The notes beneath the pieces were generated by a model. That model was not told the origin of the DNA. It searched no databases and saw only the letters and a program-made list of their open reading frames with translations. The position numbers and the translations under genes were made by a program. Positions 37,258 through 45,685 of a stretch of DNA of 64,000 nt are shown here, piece by piece. The number at the start of each line of letters is the position of its first letter. Positions within the stretch are counted from its first letter, which is position 1. Source of the stretch: Reichenbachiella faecimaris (GTDB lineage Bacteria > Bacteroidota > Bacteroidia > Cytophagales > Cyclobacteriaceae). The DNA is taken from assembly GCF_900176375.1 (NCBI RefSeq), contig NZ_FWYF01000001.1, forward strand, positions 434,001-498,000, written 5' to 3'.

Positions 37258-37625
37258 TTTTTTATAATTTATTGGTTTACATCCCTTTATCAGATCCTTC
37301 TGAAAGTCAGATGTTGAACATGCTTTTCATGTTTCATTATTTAACCAGTAGGTCGCACGGACAAATTCTCATTCCTGAGGTTTTCGGAATTTTGTCTGCT
37401 TACTGGGAAATGTTTGAACTATTGTGTAAACAGCTATGCGGAATTGGCTTTGGTTTTAAACACCATACAAAGGTCGTCTTTTGTTTACCAGAAGAGTTAT
37501 ACATTCAAATAAGAGGTTTACACAAATCACACTTCTGCCAGACAAAAAATCCTCAACATTCCCAATACCTACTTCCTCTTATTTGAACAAAAAATGAAAT
37601 GCCCCATCAGCTGGCCTTCATACAA
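37258..37625. other. 368-base intergenic region without a supported gene
   Basis: It lies upstream of the DUF1611 operon (minus strand). A plus-strand frame of 114 codons crosses it but has no family features and would overlap the DUF1611 start. I see no hairpin or clear promoter pair. Confidence 0.6.
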
Positions 37626-38183
37626 CTAACAAGACCAACTGACAGATGTCTTAGGGATTACTCTTAATTGATTGGCTTTTCTGTCTTTTATTTTTCTTAC
37701 TATCAACCGGATGAGCCAATAATTGAGAAGTATGAATGGTGGTATAACGATCGCTCCTCCTATCAAAAATTGTTTCGAAAATTGAAATGCGTTATTAAGC
37801 AAGGCATATTTGAATAGTATGGTTTCTGATTGTTTAAAAATAAAGCTACCTATCAGACCTGCAATCCAATACAGAGGCATCATGGTGAAAGTATTCCAAA
37901 TAAGCAAGGACAAAATCATCGCGAACTTGTTCAGTTTTTTAAATGAGATAGCCAGCAAAACCACAATTATTCCGCTGAAACCAGGTGTAGGAAAGGCAGA
38001 AATAAATGTGCCTAAAGCAAAACTATATGCCACTTTTCTATCTGAATCATGAGACTTTAAGATAGCCACCATATTTCTTCTAAGCTTATACCATATTTTT
38101 TCTTTGAGCTTGCTTGTTGTAAACATATAAAAATGAAATAATTGTCGTTTTGATTGGAACCCAGTCTCTTTCTTAACTGTCAT
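37626..38183 (-). CDS. DUF2062 family small membrane protein
   Basis: The central part FALGTFISAFPTPGFSGIIVVLLAISFKKLNKFAMILSLLIWNTFTMMPLYWIAGLIGSF is the DUF2062 domain, with the FxP turn and the N-T-F-T helix. Two or three more membrane segments complete the protein (185 residues, about four helices). The family has no firmly established activity. A shorter start (MFTTSKLKEK, near 38126) is possible. It is downstream of several small stress-type genes. Confidence 0.82.
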   Translation of the reverse strand: MTVKKETGFQSKRQLFHFYMFTTSKLKEKIWYKLRRNMVAILKSHDSDRKVAYSFALGTFISAFPTPGFSGIIVVLLAISFKKLNKFAMILSLLIWNTFTMMPLYWIAGLIGSFIFKQSETILFKYALLNNAFQFSKQFLIGGAIVIPPFILLNYWLIRLIVRKIKDRKANQLRVIPKTSVSWSC

Positions 38184-38222
38184 ACCTCAGGTAGTTTTAT
38201 AAAACCTACTCAGGGCGATGAA

Positions 38223-38408
38223 TCAATAGGTTTGCAACTCTGCTAGTAACACTTCTAACTCCGTCCTGGTTTTCTCTAGTTTCACCATGAGTCTATTGAG
38301 CATAGACTCCCGCTGTCCTTCCTCATATATCAAATCCTTATCACATAGTGATGGAAATCTCCATTTGAGCATAACCATTTGTTCTCGCCAACTTCTAGTA
38401 ATATTCAT
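38223..38408 (-). CDS. CsbD-like small stress protein
   Basis: Although only 61 residues long, the protein aligns by eye with CsbD-type proteins: SWREQMVMLKWRFPSLCDKDLIYEEGQRESMLNRL resembles the family pattern of W-K-x-x-K-x-K followed by L-T-D-x-D-L-x-x-x-E-G-K-x-x-x-L-x-x-x-L, ending with KTRTELEVLL. CsbD members are induced by stress in many bacteria and their mechanism is unknown. Several lysines of the family are replaced here, so this is a divergent copy. Confidence 0.7.
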   Translation of the reverse strand: MNITRSWREQMVMLKWRFPSLCDKDLIYEEGQRESMLNRLMVKLEKTRTELEVLLAELQTY

Positions 38409-38435
38409 TATATAGTCGAATTTCTTAAGTATGAT

Positions 38436-38618
38436 CTATTGCGTGCCTTTATTCAGGATTTCCCTTTCGAAAAACACCCGATCTTTTGTTTCAGGATGAT
38501 CGGCCAGTGTACAATAGTAGATTCTCTTGATGTATCGCCTCACCACCAGCTCAACATCTGGAGCTACTTTGGCATAAATCGAATCACCTACCTGATACTT
38601 ATTATCGCTATCTTCCAT
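38436..38618 (-). CDS. Small protein of unknown function in the stress cluster
   Basis: This 60-residue protein (YQVGDSIYAKVAPDVELVVRRYIKRIYYCTLADHPETKDRVFFEREIL) looks like a small SH3/OB-type beta barrel, as in KOW-like proteins, with a GDSIYAK start and a cysteine in the middle. It has no signal peptide. The neighbours on the same strand (cupin upstream, CsbD-like downstream, short gaps) suggest co-transcription. No named family is recognised. Confidence 0.65.
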   Translation of the reverse strand: MEDSDNKYQVGDSIYAKVAPDVELVVRRYIKRIYYCTLADHPETKDRVFFEREILNKGTQ

Positions 38619-38639
38619 GTTTGTTTTAATAGTTAAATT

Positions 38640-38990
38640 TTACAGACTTACATCCTCATAACCACTTTTGATAATGATTGACAACATTTTAAACTGTTGC
38701 TTGGCCTTTATACTATTCCAAATATGAGCTGGGATTACTATGACTTGACCTGTGCATAAGTTGATAGGTTTCTCGTCTATGCTTATTTCAGCTTCTCCAT
38801 CTAGGATTTGAATCATGTGATCAAAGGGAGACGCCCTAATAGGTAAAGTTTCACCTGTATCAAAAGAAGAAATGGTTATTGTTCCTGTTTTTTTTCTTAA
38901 GATAACCTTAGTCACCACTGACCCAGGTTCATATTCGACCATATCGACTAATCGATGATTGGCTGATTTTTCCAGTTCAATATTTTTCAT
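38640..38990 (-). CDS. Cupin-domain protein
   Basis: A single cupin_2 domain covers residues 35-112: TGETLPIRASPFDHMIQILDGEAEISIDEKPINLCTGQVIVIPAHIWNSIKAKQQFKMLSII. Motif 1 normally has the form G-x5-H-x-H-x3/4-E-x6-G; here only H in FDHMIQI remains, and motif 2 has P-x-x-x-x-x with H in IPAHIWNSI. The metal site is therefore reduced to two histidines and its catalytic capability is doubtful. It is 116 residues long and probably cytoplasmic. First gene of the cluster running to DUF2062, from spacing. Confidence 0.85.
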   Translation of the reverse strand: MKNIELEKSANHRLVDMVEYEPGSVVTKVILRKKTGTITISSFDTGETLPIRASPFDHMIQILDGEAEISIDEKPINLCTGQVIVIPAHIWNSIKAKQQFKMLSIIIKSGYEDVSL

Positions 38991-39053
38991 TGATAGCTGC
39001 GATATGCTTATTTTTTTAATAACTTAAGTAGGCCTTACTTTTATTTCCTTCCT

Positions 39054-39170
39054 TTACTCCCCTTTGTTTTTTTCTTTTCTTTTGGCTGCCTTTGCCGCCC
39101 TTTTTTCCTTCAGTGTTTTCTCAGGCGCTTTCTTGCCTGATTTGCTCTTTCCCTCTTTTTCTTTTGACAT
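39054..39170 (-). CDS. Lysine-rich 38-residue protein
   Basis: I translated the minus strand from the ATG at 39168-39170 to the TAA at 39054-39056. The product is extremely basic: MSKEKEGKSKSGKKAP then EKTLKEKRAAKAAKRKEKNK and a GE end. Similar very short Lys-rich proteins with the KAPEKTLKEKRAAK core occur as conserved hypotheticals in several bacterial groups, as I remember, which supports that this is a real gene and not chance. It probably binds nucleic acid or is a stress-induced peptide. It lies between the cupin gene and a gap, on the same strand. Confidence 0.65.
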   Translation of the reverse strand: MSKEKEGKSKSGKKAPEKTLKEKRAAKAAKRKEKNKGE

Positions 39171-39745
39171 GGTTATCTTGATTAATAATGAATCGCCATA
39201 ACGGCAATTTATGTTCAATACAAAAGTTGGTCTATTCAGGGAGTAATGTGTTACACTGAGTCAAACCAACGTTACACATATCCCACTTCTGGTGATGAAG
39301 AAAGTATTTGAGGAATATTGTTGTCCTATTGATTTTAGGGGTTTAGATAATTGTTTTTGCTTTGGTCTTTGCCAGATATAATAGCTCAATATAGCAATCG
39401 GATTGAACTGTGTATTTCAGAATTAACATGATTTTCCTGTTATTGAACAAAAGGTAGAAATGCCTTTCCTTTTCAATAACCAAGTTCAATTCAGACCATA
39501 CAGATATTGACTCACACTTACCATCAATCAAAAGCTCAATAGCTTCTAGTGACACTAGATACGCTATAAATTTGATCTTTCAACCTTTTTTAGATACCTA
39601 TCTACTTCTGCATTTGCTCTTTTTGATGCAGTGAAAGAATTGGTTTGATGCAAAATTGCTACTCTCTTAACAAGAGATGAAAATGCAGAAATGATGTTTT
39701 TCAATGGAGTTGAGCACAGTGCATCAAATTATATCTTGTCCACCT
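39171..39745. other. 575-base stretch with at most one weak small gene
   Basis: Apart from the weak 70-codon frame listed separately, I see no gene here. The region lies between the Lys-rich protein gene and the AraC-type gene. Confidence 0.5.
39343..39555 (-). CDS. Doubtful small protein
   Basis: A 70-codon frame opens with MSLEAIELLIDGKCESISVW, and the remainder is hydrophobic beta-like (ERHFYLLFNNRKIMLILKYTV). The base composition does not differ obviously from coding DNA, but no family resemblance is seen and the upstream region has no recognisable signals. I include it only as a possibility. Confidence 0.25.
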   Translation of the reverse strand: MSLEAIELLIDGKCESISVWSELNLVIEKERHFYLLFNNRKIMLILKYTVQSDCYIELLYLAKTKAKTII

Positions 39746-40306
39746 CTATAAATCCTCCAGATTAGCTTTACGTTTATTCTTTAGTTGTTTGTAAAAAGTT
39801 GGGGTCAATCCGGTAATTTTTTTGAACTGATTCGACAGATGAGCCACACTACTGTAATGCAGCTTATATGATATCTCAGTCAAATTTAACTCATCATATA
39901 TGAGCAGTTCCTTCACACGCTCAATTTTGTGTAATATGATAAACTGCTGAATAGTGATTCCTTTCACTTCTGAAAAGATATTGGCTAAATAAGTATAGTC
40001 GTATCCCAATTTTTCACTGATATAATCAGAATAATTAACCTTGGGTAACTCATCTGTATAGTGGATCATTTCGACAATCAAATTTTTGATTTTTTCTATC
40101 AAGATGCTTTTCTTATCATCCAGTAGTTCCAATCCTGATTTCATCAAATTGGTCTTGAGCTGAAGTCTTTGATCTGGAGATATATCCTCTAAAATTTCAA
40201 TCATTCCCAAATCCACTACCACATAGTGAAGACCTAACGAAATGAGCTCTTCTTTTACCATCATTTTGCATCGCAAACTGACCATGTACTTGATGTATAA
40301 TTTCAT
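39746..40306 (-). CDS. AraC-family HTH regulator
   Basis: The C-terminal 95 residues form the double HTH of the AraC family: YTYLANIFSEVKGITIQQFIILHKIERVKELLIYDELNLTEISYKLHYSSVAHLSNQFKKITGLTPTFYKQL. The N-terminus (MKLYIKYMVSLRCKMMVKEELISLGLHYVVVDLGMIEILE) is a characteristic segment shared by a Bacteroidota subgroup that I have seen near stress genes. The absence of a cupin sensor or DNA-binding-independent domain suggests that another stimulus is read through the 90-residue N-terminal part. The adjacent small stress proteins are possible targets. It lies left of the proposed rlmD islands. Confidence 0.88.
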   Translation of the reverse strand: MKLYIKYMVSLRCKMMVKEELISLGLHYVVVDLGMIEILEDISPDQRLQLKTNLMKSGLELLDDKKSILIEKIKNLIVEMIHYTDELPKVNYSDYISEKLGYDYTYLANIFSEVKGITIQQFIILHKIERVKELLIYDELNLTEISYKLHYSSVAHLSNQFKKITGLTPTFYKQLKNKRKANLEDL

Positions 40307-40758
40307 TATCGGTTATTTGCTCAAATGGAAAAAACGGGTATCTGCATATCAAAAGCAGATGTGCTAACGTACTTGCTAAAGAATAGAGGCTAACAAAGAT
40401 ACTTTATAATCGTTTGAAGAAGCCATACATTGAGCCAAGTAAAAGATTTAGATTCAATTGGATTGATCTACCCTCTCTTTTCCTAAAGCACAATATTTTA
40501 AAATCAGTTCTACGCCAATTATGAGGTATTTTTATAGGCCTTATTTGTTTTGCGGACAAGAACTTACAAAAAAATGTCACTTTCTCAGCTTTTTCTCATT
40601 TCAAAAAAAGATAAGAAATCTTTCTTAACGCTTCAAAAACTAAAAAATAGCAGGGAAAACGGACTGATTTCTTATAAAGAATAATTAAAAAGTTGGTTCT
40701 AGAATTGTCACACAAAACGAGAGCAATTATTCTGCTATTCATCAATAACTACCATCAT
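40307..40758. other. 452-base noncoding region at the left boundary of the outer island
   Basis: It holds the decayed rlmD-end remnant (40467-40500) and its shared flank up to 40559. It also contains a short palindrome TAAGAAATCTTTCTTA near 40612. No gene is supported. Confidence 0.6.
40467..40559 (-). repeat. Decayed rlmD 3'-end remnant plus shared element flank (att-like copy A)
   Basis: Read on the minus strand, 40500-40467 aligns with 45510-45477 at about 28 of 34 bases and in the rlmD frame gives NIVL, a stop, EKRG and a stop (TAG at 40470-40468). To its right, TATAGGCC (40533-40540) and GCGGACAA (40552-40559) also occur in copy B in the same order. Confidence 0.7.
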
Positions 40759-41484
40759 TCAATCTCCCAATAGATTTAACTGATCGATCAGTTTCAGAAA
40801 TTCGTCTCGTTTATTTTTGCTCAATACGGCAGAATGATCTTTTAATCTAATCACATTACCATCAATGCAATCTATGTGATCAATGTTCACAATGTGTGAT
40901 CTATGGACTCTGAAAAAATTGGCTGGAAGCATTTGGATTAGCTTACTCATAGACTGTAGCGACATGATTTTTCGTCCATCTTTTGTGATGATTTTCACAT
41001 AAGGTCCATCACCATTAATTACAATTATTTCATTAAATGAGACCTTAACAATCTTGCTATCAGCTTTGATGAATAGTTTATCAGTTTGCTGCGAAGAGGT
41101 GTGCTCTGGGAGAATGTCGACTTTGGAGTCTTTAGCAGAGATGACTTTGGCAACCGCCTTGTAAAATCGGTCGAAATCTATGGGTTTTAATAAATAGTCT
41201 ACCACATCCAATTCATAACTCTGAACTGCATATTCAGAATAGGCCGTAGTGAGAATGGTGGCAGGTTTGTCGGGTAAAATTTTCAAAAAATCAAGTCCTG
41301 TAAGATCAGGCATTTGAATATCTAGAAACAGGACATCAATGTGGTCATTTTTGATATGATTGAGAGCCTGGAGTGCAGAACTACAAGCTGCCACCAATTC
41401 CAATTCAGGAACTTTACTCACATAATCCGAAAGGATTTTTCGGGCAATATTTTCATCATCAACAATCAGGCACTTCATTTTCAT
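40759..41484 (-). CDS. LytTR-type response regulator
   Basis: The receiver domain (1-125) has DD at 9-10, phosphoacceptor D55 in VLFLDIQMPD, T/S in TAYSEYAV and K in LLKPI. The C-terminal LytTR DNA-binding domain (145-240) has KIVKVSFNEIIVINGDGPYVKIITKDG and FFRVHRSHIVNIDHI. It pairs with the LytS-like kinase directly upstream; the ATGA-type 4-base overlap gives translational coupling. The regulated genes may be the divergent set at 42.7-45.3 kb, although this is only positional. Confidence 0.95.
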   Translation of the reverse strand: MKMKCLIVDDENIARKILSDYVSKVPELELVAACSSALQALNHIKNDHIDVLFLDIQMPDLTGLDFLKILPDKPATILTTAYSEYAVQSYELDVVDYLLKPIDFDRFYKAVAKVISAKDSKVDILPEHTSSQQTDKLFIKADSKIVKVSFNEIIVINGDGPYVKIITKDGRKIMSLQSMSKLIQMLPANFFRVHRSHIVNIDHIDCIDGNVIRLKDHSAVLSKNKRDEFLKLIDQLNLLGD

Positions 41485-42527
41485 AATGTTATCTTTAGGT
41501 CTAACAGATACACACGACCTTCACGAGTGATGTTAATTTTGTGTTTCTCGGGATAATTAACCTCAAGTAATTTTAACGAATTTGTAAGTCCAATTCCTTT
41601 ACGGTTTATTCGAGTTTCCTCCACTTCTTCCTTGACTGTATTTTCTGTTCGAAAACTAAGTTCACCATTATCTACTTCCAGGCTGATTTTGATCCAACTC
41701 TGTGGGTTACTTTCCAGACCCGAGTGTTTAAAACAGTTTTCAATAAAATTAATAAGAATCATAGGTGCAATTCTATGGTTGTTGGTGATACCAGCATGGT
41801 AGAAATCTATATTCATTGGGTCTTCATGCTTAAGCATTTGAATGCTTAAAAAATGTTCGATCAGCTCCTTTTCTTTCGATAAAAGAACTTTCTCCTGATC
41901 ACAATCATACAATAAATAGCGCAGTAGCTTAGATAGCTTTGAAATCATTTCAGCCGCTCGTTCATCTCTCAGATAGGCCAGCCCATAAATATTATTGAGC
42001 GTATTAAAAAGGAAATGTGGGCTGATCTGACTTTTTAACAACTTCAATTCAGCCTCAACTCTTTGGGCTTTATGCTCAATTTTTTGGACGGCGTTCTGAT
42101 AATAGACCTGTGCCACACGGATGCTGGCCATGTAAATCATCCCCAGAAATACCATCAACAGCCATAAGGCTATCCTAACTGATTTAGGAGAATATCTATC
42201 ACTGATTTGCGTTAGGCCCAACACTTCGGCAGTTATGGAATGAGCACTAATTCCTATAACAAACAGAATGATATTGATACCAGCAAGTAATCCCAGTCTT
42301 TGATCAATCTTCCCTTCCCTTGCTAAGTATTCTGGAAAAAGTTTATATCCAAAAAACCAAATGACTACTGAGCCAAAAAAGAAATAAGAGACCAAATAGT
42401 ACATGGTCTCCGCCAGGCCTCTCTGATAAGCTAACACGAATGTGATGCCACTATTCACGCCAAACCAGAGGATATTAGGCCCCACTTTAAGGAAACGTTC
42501 TGTCTTCGATAATGCTTGACTCATCAT
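41481..42527 (-). CDS. LytS-type sensor histidine kinase (His_kinase family)
   Basis: Four membrane helices occupy residues 1-160 and a cytoplasmic coiled coil follows. The His_kinase domain has the phosphoacceptor H in KSQISPHFLFNTLNNIYGLAYL and the ATP-binding N-box in PMILINFIENCFKHS, with GIGLTNSLKLLEVNYPEKHKI near the end. This is the partner of the LytTR regulator. There is no extracellular sensor domain, so the signal is presumably membrane or lipid-based. Located in the outer rlmD island. Confidence 0.94.
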   Translation of the reverse strand: MMSQALSKTERFLKVGPNILWFGVNSGITFVLAYQRGLAETMYYLVSYFFFGSVVIWFFGYKLFPEYLAREGKIDQRLGLLAGINIILFVIGISAHSITAEVLGLTQISDRYSPKSVRIALWLLMVFLGMIYMASIRVAQVYYQNAVQKIEHKAQRVEAELKLLKSQISPHFLFNTLNNIYGLAYLRDERAAEMISKLSKLLRYLLYDCDQEKVLLSKEKELIEHFLSIQMLKHEDPMNIDFYHAGITNNHRIAPMILINFIENCFKHSGLESNPQSWIKISLEVDNGELSFRTENTVKEEVEETRINRKGIGLTNSLKLLEVNYPEKHKINITREGRVYLLDLKITL

Positions 42528-42730
42528 TGCAATAATATATTCAAATTCTATTTGAACCCGATCAAATGAATGAAACGATCATTTTGTCGCATGAAAGATT
42601 CATTTGACTAATTGAAAGACTTTGTTCATCAAAATAACCATTTGGTACATTTATTTGGATGGTTAATAAATCTTTTTTCATGCGCGCTGAGTTCTCAAAT
42701 AGTTTCGCGTCGAAATCAAAACATAGATAC

Positions 42731-43087
42731 ATGAAAAACTTCATCACATTAATAGGTATAGCAGTATGTATTATGTCATTTCATCCATTTGACCAAGGGG
42801 ATCAAAATAAGATCATTGGAATCTGGGATACGCGTGACGTGCACATAGAAATCTATAAAGTAGATGGCAGATACATAGGAAACCCCATCAACTCAGGGGG
42901 AGAGAGAAACACAGAAATAGAAGTACTCAACCTTGAATATAAAAATGGTAAATGGGTAGGGAAAATATATTCCAAAAAGAGAGAAAGGCTTTTGGATGTA
43001 TTATGTCTAGTGAAAGGGAACAAACTGCTCCTTGAGGTAACTGCCCGATTCGCATCTGCAGATTTGGAATGGACGAAAATTAAGTAA
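42731..43087 (+). CDS. DUF2147-like exported protein
   Basis: From the ATG at 42731 (MKNFITLIGIAVCIMSF) there is a short hydrophobic signal. The rest of the protein fits DUF2147: GIWDTRDVHIEIYKVDGRYIGNPINSGG, EYKNGKWVGKIYSKKRERLLDVLCLVKGNKLLLEVTAR. The family is a small beta-barrel of unknown function that is usually exported. The first gene of a plus-strand group divergent from the LytS/LytTR pair; a weak promoter-like TTTG/TACATTTA (about 42620-42655) lies in the gap. Confidence 0.72.
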   Translation: MKNFITLIGIAVCIMSFHPFDQGDQNKIIGIWDTRDVHIEIYKVDGRYIGNPINSGGERNTEIEVLNLEYKNGKWVGKIYSKKRERLLDVLCLVKGNKLLLEVTARFASADLEWTKIK

Positions 43088-43094
43088 AGGCTCG

Positions 43095-44039
43095 ATGATG
43101 CACTCATATAAACTACTATTTAATACGATGTGTGGACTACTCTTACTAAGCAGCTCACTCGCTACATCACAGGATCTTCAACTTGCAGGACTTAGCTATA
43201 CAAAATTCTCAAATGCTAAAGTATTAGACTCTCCATCCAATGAAGAAATGGAAGTAAATGAATATAATTTCTTTTTTAACATTCCCAAGGTATTAAAGAA
43301 TGAAAAGATCATTTTGATCAATGGTCTCCAGTACCGACTGGCCACTCCTGTTGTCGACAATAATCTCAATTTGGATTTGGAAGGACAGCAACTACATGTG
43401 ATAGGCTATCGATTCGCAGCACTACATCAGTTGGGGCGCAAATGGAAGATGTTATTTTCATTAAACCCTACATTATCTTCTACTTTCAATACGGCACTCA
43501 ACCAAGATGATTTTCTTATTAATGGTTCTCTACACTTTGTAAAGAAAAAGTCAGACCACTTTGAGTTTGGTAGCGGCATAGCCCTCACATCGAGCTACGG
43601 ACTGCCCAGGTTTATTCCAACAATGCAACTAACATTCAGTTCAAAGCATGCAAAATTTGAAATGTTACTACCAAGACGTATTACTTATGATCACTATTTC
43701 GGGAAATTTACGGCAGGCATACAAGTAACAGTAAATGGCTCACGCTATAATGCAAACTATTCAAGAGTTGATGCGCTAAATGAAATTGTACAAGTGAATC
43801 AATTATCATATACGCGGATGATAGCCGGACCTTCACTAAGCTATTGTGTGGGAAAAGTTATACTTATTGAAGCTTCAGGAGGTCTCACAATCGCGCGAAA
43901 AGTGAGACTTCAAGATGACCTTTCAAACTATGAAAATTACGATATATCCAATAGTCCATTTTTTCAATTTGGAATTGCCATTGTGCCATCAAAAAAAACA
44001 ACCACTAAGGATCAAATTTCAAGATCACAACAACCATGA
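43095..44039 (+). CDS. DUF6268-like outer-membrane beta-barrel protein
   Basis: A signal peptide (LLFNTMCGLLLLSSSLATSQ) is followed by an entirely beta-stranded protein with alternating hydrophobic residues and SNEEMEVNEYNFFFNIPKVLKNEKIILINGLQYRL, typical of transmembrane barrels of the DUF6268 type as I know it. The C-terminus FFQFGIAIVPSKK ends in a strand and a basic tail. Its function is unknown. It starts 7 bases after the DUF2147 gene and overlaps the protease gene by 4 bases, so they share a transcript. Confidence 0.7.
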   Translation: MMHSYKLLFNTMCGLLLLSSSLATSQDLQLAGLSYTKFSNAKVLDSPSNEEMEVNEYNFFFNIPKVLKNEKIILINGLQYRLATPVVDNNLNLDLEGQQLHVIGYRFAALHQLGRKWKMLFSLNPTLSSTFNTALNQDDFLINGSLHFVKKKSDHFEFGSGIALTSSYGLPRFIPTMQLTFSSKHAKFEMLLPRRITYDHYFGKFTAGIQVTVNGSRYNANYSRVDALNEIVQVNQLSYTRMIAGPSLSYCVGKVILIEASGGLTIARKVRLQDDLSNYENYDISNSPFFQFGIAIVPSKKTTTKDQISRSQQP

Positions 44040-45058
44040 AACAGTATTTTCTTCTAACCATCATTTTTATCCCTTCCGTCTTATACGCTCAGTCATTAAG
44101 TGACCTTTACAAAAAAGTAAGTCCGAGTGTCGTTGTAATTGAAACTAAGGAGAAAACAGAAAACACCTACGGTCATGCGAGTTATATGGGCTCAAAAGGA
44201 TCGGGAGTACTTATTTCTGACCAAGGGGAGATACTCACGGCCGCTCATGTAGTAAATAATGCAGAGAGCATTACAGTGATTTTTCATGACGGGCAACGGG
44301 TTCCCGCAAAAGTAGTACGTCTTGCCGTGGTGGCTGATGTAGCCCTAATTAAGTTAATCTATTTTAATGGCAATTATCCTGTCATCGAATTAGGCAATTC
44401 CGACCTCACAGATGTTGGTGATGACATATTCATAATAGGTGCACCATTTGGAATAGAATACTCACTGTCTAAAGGAATAATCAGTGGCATTGGTGTGAGA
44501 CAGTCACGAATGGCAGATTTTACCTTCGCTGAATTTTTCCAAACGGATGCAGCTATAAACCACGGGAATTCTGGAGGGCCAATGTTCAATATGAAAGGAG
44601 AAGTTATAGGGCTGGTCAGCTATATTGTTAGTGAGTCTGGCGGGTTTGACGGAATAGGTTTTGCCGCTACTATTAATATGACCAAGCAGTTGGTGATTGA
44701 TAGTGATAGAAAGTGGACAGGAATAAACGGAATTCTTGTGGATCAAGAATTGGCCCGATTACTCAATATCCCACAATCAAGCGGTCTACTTATTGAGAGT
44801 GTAGTGGCCTTATCTCCTGCTTTCATGGCTGATTTGAGAGGTGGCAATATACCATTACATCTAAATGGTCAGAAATTGAATATTGGAGGTGATATCATTT
44901 TAGAAGTAAATGATATCCCAATTGTATCTGAGAATAGTATTATAGAACTGATCAAATCCGTCTCACTCATGGATGAAAAAGAGAGGAATTCCTTCAAACT
45001 AAAGATTTTGAGAGCTGGAAAAGTGCAGGAAGTTATTTTAAAATTTCTTAATGAATAA
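44036..45058 (+). CDS. HtrA/S1C-type trypsin-like serine protease with PDZ-like domain
   Basis: After a signal peptide (MKQYFLLTIIFIPSVLYAQ) the chymotrypsin-fold domain has H71 in LTAAHVVNNA, D101 in VADVALIKL and S179 in NHGNSGGPM. The region SGSGVLISDQGEILTAAHV and IGAPFGIEYSLSKGIISG is as in DegS/DegP. A PDZ-like region occupies about residues 230-335 (GLLIESVVALSPAFMADLRGGNIPLHLNG and GGDIILEVNDIPIVSENSI). It is shorter than DegP and has a single PDZ, like DegS, but is not membrane-anchored. It probably handles periplasmic protein damage or cleaves a partner encoded next to it. Confidence 0.93.
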   Translation: MKQYFLLTIIFIPSVLYAQSLSDLYKKVSPSVVVIETKEKTENTYGHASYMGSKGSGVLISDQGEILTAAHVVNNAESITVIFHDGQRVPAKVVRLAVVADVALIKLIYFNGNYPVIELGNSDLTDVGDDIFIIGAPFGIEYSLSKGIISGIGVRQSRMADFTFAEFFQTDAAINHGNSGGPMFNMKGEVIGLVSYIVSESGGFDGIGFAATINMTKQLVIDSDRKWTGINGILVDQELARLLNIPQSSGLLIESVVALSPAFMADLRGGNIPLHLNGQKLNIGGDIILEVNDIPIVSENSIIELIKSVSLMDEKERNSFKLKILRAGKVQEVILKFLNE

Positions 45059-45085
45059 TTCCATCAAACAATTAAATACCTACTC

Positions 45086-45343
45086 ATGAAAAGTCAAATT
45101 CACTTATGTCAAGCCGACATTCCAACCGAAATATTAGTTTTTAAAACTAATCTCGCCACAAAAAAAAGGGGCAAAGCTGCTGGCCATATTCTCAATCAAA
45201 ATTCTTCCATTGTAGAATGGTCAATCGATATGGAGGACATAGATAATGTACTGAGAATAGTTACGAGTGGTAACATATCAGAATACCAGATCATAAAAAT
45301 GTTAAGAACGAATGGCTTCCTTTGCGAAATTTTGTTGGACTAA
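45086..45343 (+). CDS. Small HMA-like protein without the CxxC motif
   Basis: The 85-residue protein has the strand-helix-strand pattern of the ferredoxin-like HMA family: TEILVFKTNLATKKRGKAAGHILNQNSSIVEWSIDMEDIDNVLRIVTSGNISEYQIIKMLRTNGFLCEILL. The metal-binding CxxC of true HMA domains is absent. Such small proteins without CxxC are common in Bacteroidota and their role is unknown. It ends the plus-strand group, 27 bases after the protease gene. Confidence 0.72.
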   Translation: MKSQIHLCQADIPTEILVFKTNLATKKRGKAAGHILNQNSSIVEWSIDMEDIDNVLRIVTSGNISEYQIIKMLRTNGFLCEILLD

Positions 45344-45685
45344 ACCTTTAATAGGTCAAGAAGCTGTGAGTGTCTTTTTTTGATTCATATAAACCTGAAA
45401 TGAGAAATCAGTAAAATTGATTTTCGGGTAACTTATAGTTTCTATCATGTCTTAAAATTTTCAATAAAAAAAATCGTCTACCCTCTCCTTTCCAACAGTA
45501 CAATATTCTCCACATGATGTGTTTGTTTGGCTGAAAAATGGTCTTTATTTGTTAGTATAGGCCGTTTTTTGCGTTTAGGAACTTTTCGCGGACAAAGAAC
45601 GGACATAAATAGGTTCATTTCTGAAGAATGTATTAAATTCTTTCAAAGTCCAGTCTTCCACGCTTTGCGAATATGCTAAGATGAA
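45344..45685. other. 342-base noncoding region between the two accessory blocks
   Basis: Its right half holds att-like copy B. The left part (45344-45476) is AT-rich; I see no gene or obvious hairpin. Confidence 0.6.
45477..45606 (-). repeat. rlmD 3'-end remnant with shared element flank (att-like copy B)
   Basis: The minus strand reads FSAKQTHHVENIVLLERRG then TAG (45480-45478), in the same frame as the end of rlmD (MFPHTHHVECICLLELRK); a 14-base core ACACATCATGTGGA is identical in both. To the right TATAGGCC (45556-45563) and GCGGACAAAGAACGGACAT (45588-45606) match copy A and the motif at 50513-50533. Confidence 0.78.

Noticed and set aside
37360-37390. CGGACAAATTCTCATT near 37.37 kb as a further att-like site
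   Set aside because: Matches only the short CGGACAA motif; no rlmD-end similarity nearby.
37242-37586. Plus-strand open frame of about 114 codons upstream of the DUF1611 gene
   Set aside because: No family resemblance, irregular composition, overlaps the DUF1611 start and lacks upstream signals; probably chance.
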